Notes: a model not told the origin generated them from the letters alone. Counted from the first letter of the stretch, positions 7,388 to 15,160 are shown. The stretch is 26,960 nucleotides of DNA from an uncultured Clostridia bacterium (GCA_946405675.1 CAMJIC010000007.1:1-26960); one strand, 5' to 3'. Numbers and translations: made by a program.

Positions 7388-7957
7388 ATGGAAACGAAAA
7401 ACATTATGATCGTTGGCGTCGGGGGACAGGGAAGCCTTCTGGCAAGCAAGCTTCTCGGGCACCTTCTGCTGACGCAGGGATATGACGTGAAGGTCTCGGA
7501 GGTTCATGGGATGAGCCAGAGAGGCGGGTCGGTCGTGACCTATGTGCGGTTTGGGGATAAGGTATACTCCCCGGTCATCGACAGGGGAGAGGCGGATTTT
7601 ATCGTTTCTTTTGAGCTGCTGGAGGCTGCGCGCTACCTTCCTTACCTGAAGGAGGGCGGCAGGATCGTGACCAATACGCAGAGGATCGATCCGATGCCTG
7701 TGGTCACGGGAGCCTGTGCCTATCCGGAGGACCTCATCCGGAAGATGGAGGAGAAGGGCGCTTTGGTGGACGCGATGGATTGCCTGTCCTGTGCGGAGCA
7801 GGCAGGATCTGTAAAGGCGGTGAACATCGTCCTGATGGGAAGGCTGTCCAGATATTTTGAGATTCCTGAGGAAAAGTGGCTGGAGGCGATCGAAGCCTGT
7901 GTGCCGGCGCATTTCAGGCAGATGAACCTGAAGGCGTTTGCTCTTGGCAGAGGATGA
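7388..7957 (+). CDS. iorB: Indolepyruvate ferredoxin oxidoreductase, beta subunit
   Basis: The 189-aa gamma-type 2-oxoacid oxidoreductase domain that completes IorAB. The N-terminal GVGGQGSLLASKLLG (about residues 10-24) is the family's glycine-rich CoA and subunit-interface motif, followed by SEVHGMSQRGGSVVTYVRFG (about 38-57), also highly typical. It starts 31 bases after iorA and precedes the aminotransferase by 54 bases, so the genes are almost certainly cotranscribed. The ribosome site is poor (GGGATATAGAG region). Confidence 0.93.
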   Translation: METKNIMIVGVGGQGSLLASKLLGHLLLTQGYDVKVSEVHGMSQRGGSVVTYVRFGDKVYSPVIDRGEADFIVSFELLEAARYLPYLKEGGRIVTNTQRIDPMPVVTGACAYPEDLIRKMEEKGALVDAMDCLSCAEQAGSVKAVNIVLMGRLSRYFEIPEEKWLEAIEACVPAHFRQMNLKAFALGRG

Positions 7958-8011
7958 TGGGATGAAGCGCCGGAAGACGGAGTTGTCTTGAATCGTTTAT
8001 AGAAAGAAGGA

Positions 8012-9214
8012 ATGATGGCAAATGTGAATGAAAGGGCGCTTCGGCTTGGCACGCAGCGCTCTGTGATCAGGGAACTGTTTGAATTTGGAAAGAAGCGGAT
8101 CGCGGAGGTCGGTCTGGAGAATGTTTTTGATTTCTCCATCGGCAATCCTTCCGTTCCTTCTCCGGAGAAGGTCAATGAAACTGCCATCCGTCTCCTGAAG
8201 GAGATGGATCCGGTGACCCTGCATGCTTATACCAGCGCGCAGGGAGACGCGAAGGTCCGGGAGCGGATCGCGGATTCGATCCGCAGGCGCTTTGATTATG
8301 CGGCAAGCCCGGACAGCCTTTACATGTCCACGGGCGCGGCCGGCGCGCTGTGCGGATGCTTTGGCGGATTGCTGAATCCGGGCGAGGAAGTGATCGTTTT
8401 CGCGCCCTTCTTTCCTGAATACCGGGTGTTCATCGAAAGCGCGGGCGGTGTCATGAAGCTGATCCCGGCGGACACCGAAGCGTTTCAGATTGATTTTGAG
8501 CGATTGGAGGAGGCGATCAGCCCGAATACGAAGGCAGTCCTGATCAACTCGCCCAATAATCCCTCCGGCGCAGTTTATTCCGAGGAGACGATCTGCCGTC
8601 TTTCGCAGATCCTGAAGGAGAGAAGCGCCAGGTACGGGCAGCCCATTTACCTGATTACGGATGAACCTTACCGCGAGATCGCATTTTCCGGGATCACGGT
8701 GCCCTTCGTGCCGAAATACTATCCGAATACCCTGGTATGCTATTCCTGGTCGAAATCCTTATCCCTTCCCGGTGAGCGTATGGGCTATATCCTGGTTGCG
8801 GAGGAGATGGAGGAGCATGATGTTGTCTATGCTGCAGTAGCCGGCGCTTCAAGGGCGCTTGGGTATGTGAGCGCGCCAAGCCTGTTCCAGAGAGTGTGCG
8901 CCCTGTGCGCGGAGGACACCAGTGATGTTTCCGTGTATGAGACAAACCGGAACATCCTGGTCAGAGGGCTCAGGGAGATCGGCTTTTCCGTAGTCGAGCC
9001 TCAGGGAACCTTCTATATGTTCCCCAGGACCTTGATCGAGGATGATGTTGCGTTCTGTGAGAAGGCCAGGGAATTTGATCTTCTCATTGTCCCCGGCAGC
9101 GGCTTCGGCTGCCCCGGCCACACAAGGATCAGCTATTGCGTTCCCACCGAGCGCGCGGAGCGTTCCCTTGCCGCGTTTGAAAAGTTAGCCGCCTACTACC
9201 TGAAGAATTCATGA
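8012..9214 (+). CDS. Pyridoxal-phosphate aminotransferase, class I/II
   Basis: A 400-aa fold-type-I aminotransferase. Visible landmarks are FDFSIGNPSVPSP near the N-terminus, INSPNNPSGAVYS (about 177-189), DEPYREI (about 218) and the PLP lysine in SWSKSLSLPGERMGY, Lys248 counted from the first Met. TRISYC near the C-terminus holds the carboxylate-binding Arg. The position right after iorAB suggests it links aromatic amino acids to aryl pyruvates. Specificity is inferred; alanine or aspartate transamination is possible. The start is either of the two adjacent ATGs (8012 or 8015), with AGAAAGAAGGA upstream. Confidence 0.88.
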   Translation: MMANVNERALRLGTQRSVIRELFEFGKKRIAEVGLENVFDFSIGNPSVPSPEKVNETAIRLLKEMDPVTLHAYTSAQGDAKVRERIADSIRRRFDYAASPDSLYMSTGAAGALCGCFGGLLNPGEEVIVFAPFFPEYRVFIESAGGVMKLIPADTEAFQIDFERLEEAISPNTKAVLINSPNNPSGAVYSEETICRLSQILKERSARYGQPIYLITDEPYREIAFSGITVPFVPKYYPNTLVCYSWSKSLSLPGERMGYILVAEEMEEHDVVYAAVAGASRALGYVSAPSLFQRVCALCAEDTSDVSVYETNRNILVRGLREIGFSVVEPQGTFYMFPRTLIEDDVAFCEKAREFDLLIVPGSGFGCPGHTRISYCVPTERAERSLAAFEKLAAYYLKNS

Positions 9215-9229
9215 CAGAGAGGAAATAAC

Positions 9230-10873
9230 ATGCCTGTAACAGATCTTTTGGAGAGAAATGCGCGTGAACATGGGGATGAGATCGCGCTGATCGAGCTGAA
9301 TCCGACCATGAATGATCCGCGCAAGCTTTCGTTTAAGGAGTTTGACCTGGTTCAGCAGACTGTCCCGCATCCCTACCGGAGGCAGATCACGTGGCGGACC
9401 TTTGACGAAAAGGCGAACCGTGTGGCGAACATGCTGATCGACCGCGGGATCACAAAGGGAGAGAAGGTCGCGATCCTGATGTTCAACTGCCTGGAGTGGC
9501 TGCCGATCTATTTCGGCATCCTGAAGACAGGGGCGGTAGCGGTTCCCTTTAATTTCCGGTACACTGCGAATGAGATTTCCTACTGCCTGAATCTGGCGGA
9601 GGTGGATGTCCTGTTTTTCGGGCCGGAATTTATCAGCCGGCTTCAGATGAATGTGGACGGGATTGAAAGAGGCCGCCTTCTGTTCTACGTGGGGGACAAC
9701 TGCCCTGACTTTGCCGAGAGCTACCGGGAGCTGGTATCAGATTATCCCAGCACATCTCCCGGCATTGCCCTGACCAATGAGGATGACGGCGCGATCTATT
9801 TTTCATCCGGGACGACAGGCTTTCCGAAGGCGATTCTGCATAAGCACCTTTCCCTGTACCAGGCGGCGGAGATGGAAGCGGTGCATCACCGGACAGGGAA
9901 GGACGATTGCTTTCTCTGCATCCCGCCCCTGTACCATACAGGCGCGAAGTTCCACTGGATGGGCTCTCTGTGGACCTGCAGCAGGGCTGTCCTTTTGAAG
10001 GGGACGAAGCCGGATATTATTCTGAAGGCGGTCTCGGATGAGCAGTGTACCATCGTCTGGCTGCTGGTTCCGTGGGCGCAGGATATTCTGGATGCGCTGG
10101 ACAGGGGGGAACTGAAGCTGTCGGATTACCAGCTGAAACAGTGGAGGCTGATGCATATCGGAGCCCAGCCGGTGCCGCCATCCCTGATCCATCACTGGAA
10201 GGAGTATTTCCCGGATCATCTGTATGATACCAATTATGGCCTGTCAGAGTCCACCGGCCCTGGCTGTGTCCATCTGGGCCTTGACAATATCCACAAGGTT
10301 GGCGCGATCGGCGTTCCCGGATACCGCTGGGAATGCCGGATCGTGGACGAGAAGGGAAACGAAGTGGAGCAGGGCAGCGTAGGGGAACTGTGCGTGAAGG
10401 GGCCCGGCGTGATGGAGGAGTACTTCAACAATCCGGAAGCGACGCGGGAGGTTCTGAAGGATGGATGGCTGTTTACCGGCGACATGGCCATGCAGGATAA
10501 GGAGGGCTTCTATTACCTGGTAGACCGCAAGAAGGATGTGATCGTATCGGGCGGGGAGAATATCTACCCGGTTGAGATTGAGAATTTCCTCTCCGAGCAT
10601 CCCAAAATAAAGGATGTTGCAGTGATTGGTATGCCGGACAAGCGGCTGGGTGAAATCACCGGCGCGGTGATCGAGCTCAAGGAAGACATGAAGAGCACGA
10701 TCGAGGAGATCGACCGCTTCTGCACCGCGCTGCCGCGTTATAAGAGGCCCCGTAAGATCATCTTCGCGGACGTGCCGCGCAATGCGACAGGAAAGATCGA
10801 AAAGCCGCTTCTTAGGAAGCGTTACGGCGTGGAGAACCTTGTCGCAAAGGAAAACCAGCTGGAAGGCCATTGA
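9230..10873 (+). CDS. AMP-forming acyl/aryl-acid CoA ligase
   Basis: A 547-aa ANL-superfamily adenylating enzyme: acid plus ATP plus CoA gives acyl-CoA, AMP and PPi. The P-loop-like YFSSGTTGFPKA is at about 188-199, YGLSESTGPG at about 335, GDMAMQDKEGFYYLVDRKKD at about 418-437 followed by SGGENIYPVEIE, and the catalytic Lys in NATGKIEKPLL at about 518-528. The GAGAGGAAATAAC ribosome site sits 15 bases after the aminotransferase stop. Next to IorAB the natural substrate is an aryl acetate such as phenylacetate, indoleacetate or hydroxyphenylacetate; this is inference from context. Medium-chain fatty acid is an alternative. It is the last gene of the operon. Confidence 0.88.
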   Translation: MPVTDLLERNAREHGDEIALIELNPTMNDPRKLSFKEFDLVQQTVPHPYRRQITWRTFDEKANRVANMLIDRGITKGEKVAILMFNCLEWLPIYFGILKTGAVAVPFNFRYTANEISYCLNLAEVDVLFFGPEFISRLQMNVDGIERGRLLFYVGDNCPDFAESYRELVSDYPSTSPGIALTNEDDGAIYFSSGTTGFPKAILHKHLSLYQAAEMEAVHHRTGKDDCFLCIPPLYHTGAKFHWMGSLWTCSRAVLLKGTKPDIILKAVSDEQCTIVWLLVPWAQDILDALDRGELKLSDYQLKQWRLMHIGAQPVPPSLIHHWKEYFPDHLYDTNYGLSESTGPGCVHLGLDNIHKVGAIGVPGYRWECRIVDEKGNEVEQGSVGELCVKGPGVMEEYFNNPEATREVLKDGWLFTGDMAMQDKEGFYYLVDRKKDVIVSGGENIYPVEIENFLSEHPKIKDVAVIGMPDKRLGEITGAVIELKEDMKSTIEEIDRFCTALPRYKRPRKIIFADVPRNATGKIEKPLLRKRYGVENLVAKENQLEGH

Positions 10874-10890
10874 ATCAGAACTGATACAGG

Positions 10891-10920
10891 GTCGGGAAGT
10901 ATATTTTTCCCGGCCTTTTT
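10891..10920 (+). terminator. Rho-independent terminator of the aryl-acid operon
   Basis: GTCGGGAA (10891-10898) pairs with TTCCCGGC (10907-10914), followed by CTTTTT, 17 bases after the ligase stop codon. Confidence 0.85.
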
Positions 10921-10924
10921 GCTG

Positions 10925-11040
10925 CCCAATGTCATTCTGTTTCTGATTTCATAGCCGTAAAAAAGCCCGGGGGAGGACCTTTCATGGGTGTCCTCCGGGC
11001 TCTTTGGCGGCTGGGGAAACAGAAACTGTATGACATTGGG
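10925..11040. repeat. 116-base inverted-repeat element enclosing a bidirectional terminator
   Basis: The outer arms at 10925-10945 and 11020-11040 are reverse complements at 19 of 21 positions, starting CCCAATGTCAT and ending ATGACATTGGG. Inside, AGCCCGG-GGGAGGAC (10964-10978) pairs with GTCCTCCGGGCT (10990-11001), with an A run on the left and TCTTT on the right, so the inner hairpin can act as a terminator in both directions. This accounts for most of the 335-base gap between the ligase and the symporter, whose promoter follows. The long outer arms are not needed for termination and suggest a small palindromic element. Confidence 0.7.
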
Positions 11041-11079
11041 TGTGACTTGTGACGGGGCTTCCCTATTGAAGGAAAACGG

Positions 11080-11107
11080 TTGCAATTCTTCGAATCTGTG
11101 GTATGAT
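11080..11107 (+). promoter_or_regulatory. Promoter of the sodium:solute symporter
   Basis: TTGCAA (11080-11085), a 16-base spacer and TATGAT (11102-11107) preceded by TGG form an extended -10 promoter about 100 bases before the gene. Confidence 0.6.
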
Positions 11108-11208
11108 GACTTCGGCGCTTTAAAGCATCTATGCATAAAATGATAAAAGGAGATGCAAAGGTTTTTGCCTGCTTCAGGTGCAGGTTCTAAGGAGAGGGGA
11201 ACGGAAGG

Positions 11209-12759
11209 ATGGCAATTAAAATTATATTTCTGATCATTTTCTTCGCAGTCATGATCCTGATCGGCGTCATGACGAGAAGGAAGGCGGCGAGTGTGGACGG
11301 GTTTGTCCTTGGCGGCAGGAGCGCGGGGCCATGGCTGACGGCGTTTGGGTATGGCACGTCCTATTTTTCGGCGGTCGTGTTCGTGGGCTACGCGGGTCAG
11401 TTCGGATACAAGTATGGCGTTTCGGCGACATGGGCGGGCATCGGCAACGCGGTGCTCGGCTCGCTGCTGGCCTGGGTGATCCTTGGGCGGCGCACGCGCG
11501 TCATGACGAAGCATCTGGACTCACGGACAATGCCGGATTTTTTCGGGAAGCGTTTTGACTCGGACGCGCTGAAGATCGCGGCGGCATTGATTTCATTTGT
11601 CTTCCTGATCCCCTATACATCGTCTGTCTATAATGGCCTGTCGCGCCTGTTCCGCATGGCCTTTGACATTCCTTATGCTGTTTGTGTTGTCGTAATGGCG
11701 GCGCTCACCTGTGTTTACGTCCTCCTTGGAGGCTATATGGCAACGGTGGTCAATGACTTTGTGCAGGGCATTATCATGCTGTTCGGGATCTCGGCGGTCA
11801 TTCTTGCCGTGCTGAAGAGCAACGGAGGGTTCCTCCAGGCGCTCACAACTCTGTCTCAGTACGAGAGCGACCTTCCTGTGACGCAGGGCATGCAGGGAGC
11901 ATTTGTCTCCTTCTTCGGGCCGGATCCTCTGAACCTTCTGGGAGTCGTTGTCCTGACTTCCCTTGGTACCTGGGGCCTGCCGCAGATGGTCGGCAAGTTC
12001 TACGCGATCAAGGATGAGCGTTCGATCAAGGCCGGAACGGTGATATCGACATTCTTCGCGATCGTGGTTGCCGGAGGGTGTTACTTCCTCGGCGGATTCG
12101 GACGGCTTTACAGTGAGAATCCTTCGATCCACAACGCAGACGGCTCCATTGCATATGACGCGATCATTCCGGCCATGCTTTCCGGGCTTCCGGATATTCT
12201 GATCGGCATCGTGGTCGTTTTGGTTCTGTCGGCATCCATGTCAACGCTTTCTTCTCTGGTTCTGACCTCGTCGTCCTCCGTGACGCTGGACCTGATCGCG
12301 CATTTCAAAAAGGATATGGGCGAGAAGAAGAAGCTTCTGGTCATGCGGGTGCTCCTGGTGTTCTTTATCGTAGTGTCTGTTGTGCTGGCGCTGAATCCGC
12401 CGACCTTTATCGCTCAGCTGATGGGATATTCCTGGGGCGCGTTGGCCGGATCCTTCCTTGCGCCGTTCTTATACGGCCTTTACTGGAAGAGGACGACAAA
12501 GCTGTCAGTGTGGGTATGCTTCCTTTCCGGTGTCGGGATCACGCTGAGCAATATGTTCTTCCACTATATCAAGAGCCCGATCAATGCAGGCGCCCTGACG
12601 ATGCTGGCCGGACTTGTGATTGTTCCTGTCGTCAGCCTGCTCACACCGGGGATGGAAAACAGCCGGGTGATGGCGATCTTTGCCGGATACGAAGAGACCG
12701 TCACGATCAAGAAGCAGTTCAGCCTGAAAGAAGAGGAAGACAATGCAGGGGGTGCGTGA
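11209..12759 (+). CDS. Sodium:solute symporter (SSS family)
   Basis: A 516-aa membrane protein of the SSS/LeuT-fold family, with about 13 hydrophobic segments. DGFVLGGRSAGPWLTAFGYG (about residues 30-49) is the family's TM1-TM2 region, followed by TSYFSAVVFVGYAGQ, CVYVLLGGYMATVVNDFVQG (about 180-200) and the conserved SASMSTLSSLVLTSSSSVT (about 342-360) around the Na+ site. The GGAGAGGGG ribosome site is strong. The family moves proline, pantothenate, sugars, short acids and others; I cannot assign the substrate. It has its own promoter beyond the aryl-acid terminators, so uptake of aryl acids is only a possibility. Confidence 0.85.
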   Translation: MAIKIIFLIIFFAVMILIGVMTRRKAASVDGFVLGGRSAGPWLTAFGYGTSYFSAVVFVGYAGQFGYKYGVSATWAGIGNAVLGSLLAWVILGRRTRVMTKHLDSRTMPDFFGKRFDSDALKIAAALISFVFLIPYTSSVYNGLSRLFRMAFDIPYAVCVVVMAALTCVYVLLGGYMATVVNDFVQGIIMLFGISAVILAVLKSNGGFLQALTTLSQYESDLPVTQGMQGAFVSFFGPDPLNLLGVVVLTSLGTWGLPQMVGKFYAIKDERSIKAGTVISTFFAIVVAGGCYFLGGFGRLYSENPSIHNADGSIAYDAIIPAMLSGLPDILIGIVVVLVLSASMSTLSSLVLTSSSSVTLDLIAHFKKDMGEKKKLLVMRVLLVFFIVVSVVLALNPPTFIAQLMGYSWGALAGSFLAPFLYGLYWKRTTKLSVWVCFLSGVGITLSNMFFHYIKSPINAGALTMLAGLVIVPVVSLLTPGMENSRVMAIFAGYEETVTIKKQFSLKEEEDNAGGA

Positions 12760-12868
12760 AAGGATAGCAGGGTGTCCTGAAGAAGCCTGAAGAATGCCGT
12801 GTATAGGCATACATGTTCAAATAACGGACGACTTCTGATAAATTTTTTGACAAATTCTACAAAAACTA

Positions 12869-12897
12869 TTGAAATATCTCACTGAGTAGAGTATACT
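12869..12897 (+). promoter_or_regulatory. Strong sigma-A promoter with no gene directly downstream
   Basis: TTGAAA (12869-12874), exactly 17 bases, then TATACT (12892-12897): five of six consensus matches in each box. A perfect TTGACA lies just upstream (12847-12852) but its -10 partner is poor. Transcription would begin near 12904 and enter the structured, non-coding stretch. Confidence 0.65.
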
Positions 12898-13073
12898 GCA
12901 ATCAAGGTGGATGTACGGTACGGGAAAGCTACTCAGGATCAGTGTATTTTTGGCATCATTGCAAGTGCGTTTTCTTAGGCGTTTCATCAGGAGTATTCGC
13001 ATAGGGGACGGCGCATGGAGGATGGCCAAGGAGAATCAGGTACTCTGATCATTGTCATATTGAGGAACTTTCT

Positions 13074-13105
13074 GGGGGCAGTACTGGCTGCCCCCACTTT
13101 ATTCT
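13074..13105 (+). terminator. Terminator-like hairpin in the non-coding stretch
   Basis: GGGGGCAG (13074-13081) and CTGCCCCC (13088-13095) form a perfect 8-bp GC-rich stem with a six-base loop, followed by ACTTTATTCT. The T run is interrupted, so termination would be partial. It would end a transcript of roughly 190 bases from the 12869 promoter, or act as the first stem of a longer structured RNA. Confidence 0.5.
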
Positions 13106-13362
13106 CCCACCCACTGCTTCTGCGGTGGCAGCTTCGGCTGCCTTCGCAGGAGCACCAGTGGATGGGAGACTCCAAAGGCGCGTCAGCTCTTAGAGTTGGT
13201 AACGCGCGCGCGTGGGACCCGGTTGTCTGGCATATGTGAAAGCATGTGCACGGCAGCCGGGTTCTTGGTTTTTCGGGGAAGCGTGTGCCTGATGGATTCT
13301 GGAGAGGCATCATCCACAGGCAGCTTCGATGTCGGGAATGTGAATGTCAACTATACATCGAA
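13104..13362 (+). ncRNA. Candidate structured RNA of unknown class
   Basis: Four hairpins follow each other. (a) CTCCCACCCACTG (13104-13116) pairs 12 of 13 with 13156-13168 and encloses GGCAGC-UUCG-GCUGCC (13127-13142), a C(UUCG)G tetraloop on a perfect stem. (b) GCGCGU (13178-13183) pairs with ACGCGC (13202-13207) around a smaller hairpin. (c) ACCCGGUUG (13217-13225) pairs with CAGCCGGGU (13254-13262) and encloses GCAUAUGU-GAAA-GCAUGUGC (13230-13249), a GNRA-type loop. (d) UUCGAUGU (13325-13332) pairs with ACAUCGAA (13355-13362). Such tetraloop-capped stems are unusual by chance. I do not recognise tmRNA, RNase P, SRP, 6S or a common riboswitch. It could be an independent RNA or the leader of the sugar importer. 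Strand is inferred from the promoter at 12869 and the flanking genes. Confidence 0.5.
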
Positions 13363-13501
13363 TACGTTTTCGCAACCGACCGGAACCAGATCAGCACATT
13401 GAATGGAAAAATGAAAAAATGTCTGACCTGAGAATGACGATCAACCATGATTTGTTACTATTGTACAAAAAACGGGTGTGGAATTTGTGAAAAGGTATGA
13501 G

Positions 13502-13530
13502 TTGACAGCGGTTGGAAGGGGATGTATATT
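13502..13530 (+). promoter_or_regulatory. Near-consensus promoter of the sugar ABC importer
   Basis: TTGACA (13502-13507), 17 bases, TATATT (13525-13530). Transcription would start near 13537 and give a leader of about 95 bases. It rules out a start at the in-frame ATG at 13512. A CGAAAACGGTTTAG stretch (13538-13551) at the likely start point loosely resembles a catabolite-repression or LacI-type operator, with several mismatches. Confidence 0.75.
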
Positions 13531-13631
13531 GGAACTACGAAAACGGTTTAGTGATTGCGGAACGTCATTCACGCAGGTCACTTGAAAACCGGAACCAAAA
13601 GGTCATTCAAAACAAAAGGGAGGCAACAACT

Positions 13632-14966
13632 ATGAAGAAACGCATGATGAGTCTGGTCAGCATGGCACTGATTGGCGCAATGGTTCTGCCGAATGCGGCA
13701 TTCGCTGAAGAAGCGGCGGATGAGGGGAAGGTTCTGAACATTCAGGTCTGGAATGAAGAGTTCAAGAGCCGTATCACTGATCATTATCCGGGGTATGAGG
13801 CTGTTGATGAGACCCACGGCAAGATCGGTGATGTCGATGTTGTCTGGACCATCACTCCGTCTGATGACAATGCATACCAGAACAACCTGGATTCCATTCT
13901 TCCGGGGAACGTGGATGCGGCAGCAGATGATAAGGTAGATATCTTCCTGATTGAGGCTGACTACGCTCTGAAGTATGTGGATGCGGATGTGAATGTTGCG
14001 ATGACCATGGAAGATCTGGGTATCACGGATGAGGATCTTGGAAAGCAGTATACCTACACGCAGGATATCGTAAGGGATGCAGACGGCAAGCTCCGCGCTT
14101 CTTCCTGGCAGGCATGCTCAGCCGGACTGATCTATAACCGCGAGATCGCGAAGGAAGTCCTTGGGACAGATGATCCTGATGAGGTTCAGGAATTTGTCAA
14201 GGATTGGGATACCTATAACGAGACGGCTGCCAAGATGGCGGATGCCGGCTACAAGATGGCTGCGACCGTGAACGACACCTATCGTGTCTACTCCAACAAT
14301 GTATCCGCTCCGTGGGTGCAGGATGGAAAGGTTGTCCTGGATGACAATATCAAGAAGTGGGTCGATGACTCCAAGACCGCTGTAGACAATAATGAGACCA
14401 CCACTGCTGAGCTGTGGAGTGATGACTGGGCGAAGGGCTTCTTCCCTGAAGGAAAGGTATTCTGCTACTTTGGGCCGGCTTGGTTCTTCAACTTCTCCAT
14501 GCACGGTGATGAGGAAGGCTCCGTTGGTCATGACGGCGGATGGGGCCTCGTGACCGGACCGCAGGGCTTCTACTGGGGCGGCACATGGATCTGCGCAGCG
14601 CAGGGTACCGACAACCCGACGCTTGTCAAGGATATCATCCTCACCATGACCACTGACAACGATGTCATGAAGGAGATCGCACAGGCTGATTCTGACTGCG
14701 TCAACAACAAGGAAGTCCTTGAAGAGCTGGCAGCGGATGAGTCCGGAAACCTGGCAATCCTTGGCGGACAGAATCCGTATGAGATGCTCGCGGCAGGCGC
14801 TGAGCTGGTTGACATGAGCAATACAAGCCCGTATGACCAGGGCTGCAACGAAGAGTTCCAGGGTGCTATGAAGAACTACTTCGATGGCAACGCTACCTAT
14901 GAGGAAGCGCTTGCTCAGTTCAATACCGCGATCGTTGAGAAGTATCCGGAGCTTGTGACCGAGTGA
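13632..14966 (+). CDS. Sugar ABC transporter, extracellular solute-binding protein
   Basis: A 444-aa family-1-like binding protein that captures a sugar or oligosaccharide for the two permeases downstream. The Sec signal peptide is residues 1-25: MKKR, a hydrophobic stretch, then a likely AFA|EE cleavage site. There is no lipobox cysteine, although Gram-positive binding proteins are normally lipoproteins. Mature landmarks include VLNIQVWNEEFKSRI, SAGLIYNREIAKEVLG and GFYWGGTWICAAQGT, typical of carbohydrate binders. The ATG at 13632 is chosen for AGGGAGGC upstream and because the promoter at 13502-13530 excludes earlier starts. A strong hairpin separates it from the permease genes. The substrate is unknown; nearby GH3 enzymes suggest a beta-linked oligosaccharide. 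Confidence 0.85.
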   Translation: MKKRMMSLVSMALIGAMVLPNAAFAEEAADEGKVLNIQVWNEEFKSRITDHYPGYEAVDETHGKIGDVDVVWTITPSDDNAYQNNLDSILPGNVDAAADDKVDIFLIEADYALKYVDADVNVAMTMEDLGITDEDLGKQYTYTQDIVRDADGKLRASSWQACSAGLIYNREIAKEVLGTDDPDEVQEFVKDWDTYNETAAKMADAGYKMAATVNDTYRVYSNNVSAPWVQDGKVVLDDNIKKWVDDSKTAVDNNETTTAELWSDDWAKGFFPEGKVFCYFGPAWFFNFSMHGDEEGSVGHDGGWGLVTGPQGFYWGGTWICAAQGTDNPTLVKDIILTMTTDNDVMKEIAQADSDCVNNKEVLEELAADESGNLAILGGQNPYEMLAAGAELVDMSNTSPYDQGCNEEFQGAMKNYFDGNATYEEALAQFNTAIVEKYPELVTE

Positions 14967-15013
14967 TCTGAATTACCGGCTTTGGAGAAACTGAACAGAA
15001 AGTGATCTGACAG

Positions 15014-15050
15014 GGGGCCTGCCCGCCGTAGGCGGACAGGCCCCTTTCTG
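15014..15050 (+). terminator. Intra-operon hairpin between binding protein and permeases
   Basis: GGGGCCTG (15014-15021) pairs with CAGGCCCC (15037-15044), extended inward by CCGCC/GGCGG, and is followed by TTTCT. Such hairpins commonly let a binding protein accumulate above its permeases by partial termination or by protecting the mRNA 3' end. Confidence 0.75.
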
Positions 15051-15060
15051 AAATCAATCA

Positions 15061-15088
15061 GGAGCGAATCCTAAGGAGCAAATCCTAA
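15061..15088 (+). repeat. Two tandem 14-base repeats
   Basis: GGAGCGAATCCTAA (15061-15074) is followed at once by GGAGCAAATCCTAA (15075-15088), one mismatch apart, and then by a more decayed third unit. It lies between the intra-operon hairpin and the first permease gene. No function is evident. Confidence 0.6.
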
Positions 15089-15160
15089 GAAGCAGGTCTG
15101 AAACGTCTGCCCGATGACGTTTCTGGCTGCCATCATCACAAGCATTGGAGCGTACATATC

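Larger units (their letters stand above)
12760..13631. other. 872-base gap without a convincing protein gene
   Basis: Open frames here are short, overlap stable hairpins and resemble no family I know. The gap holds a strong promoter (12869-12897), a terminator-like hairpin (13074-13105), a densely structured stretch (13104-13362) and the promoter of the ABC importer (13502-13530). Between 13363 and 13500 I see only AT-richer sequence with no clear structure. No obvious terminator with a T run follows the symporter; only a weak ATGCC/GGCAT stem occurs near 12793-12809. Confidence 0.7.

Noticed and set aside
5944..7449. A 501-aa open frame antisense to iorA
   Set aside because: It mirrors a clearly real iorA gene; its sequence is Arg/His-rich as expected from an antisense frame in this base composition.
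12904..13100. 6S RNA
   Set aside because: The size is about right and a promoter and terminator-like hairpin bracket it, but the two ends do not pair into the long stem with a central bubble that defines 6S RNA.
13178..13207. tRNA-like pieces (AGCTC and GTTGGTA near a GCGCGT/ACGCGC stem)
   Set aside because: There is no anticodon arm, T-arm or acceptor stem at the right spacing; the pieces fit a simple hairpin better.
13015..13239. A 74-aa open frame in the structured stretch
   Set aside because: It runs through the strong hairpins, has no ribosome site worth the name and resembles no family.
13217..13262. Group II intron domain V (hairpin with a GAAA loop)
   Set aside because: The hairpin is about 46 bases rather than 34, lacks the catalytic AGC triad at its base, and no intron-encoded protein or other domains are present.
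13538..13551. Catabolite-repression (cre) site at the importer promoter
   Set aside because: The position is attractive, but three conserved positions mismatch; too weak to list as a feature.
13512..13631. A 40-residue N-terminal extension of the sugar-binding protein
   Set aside because: It would begin inside the promoter at 13502-13530 and would place the signal peptide in the interior.
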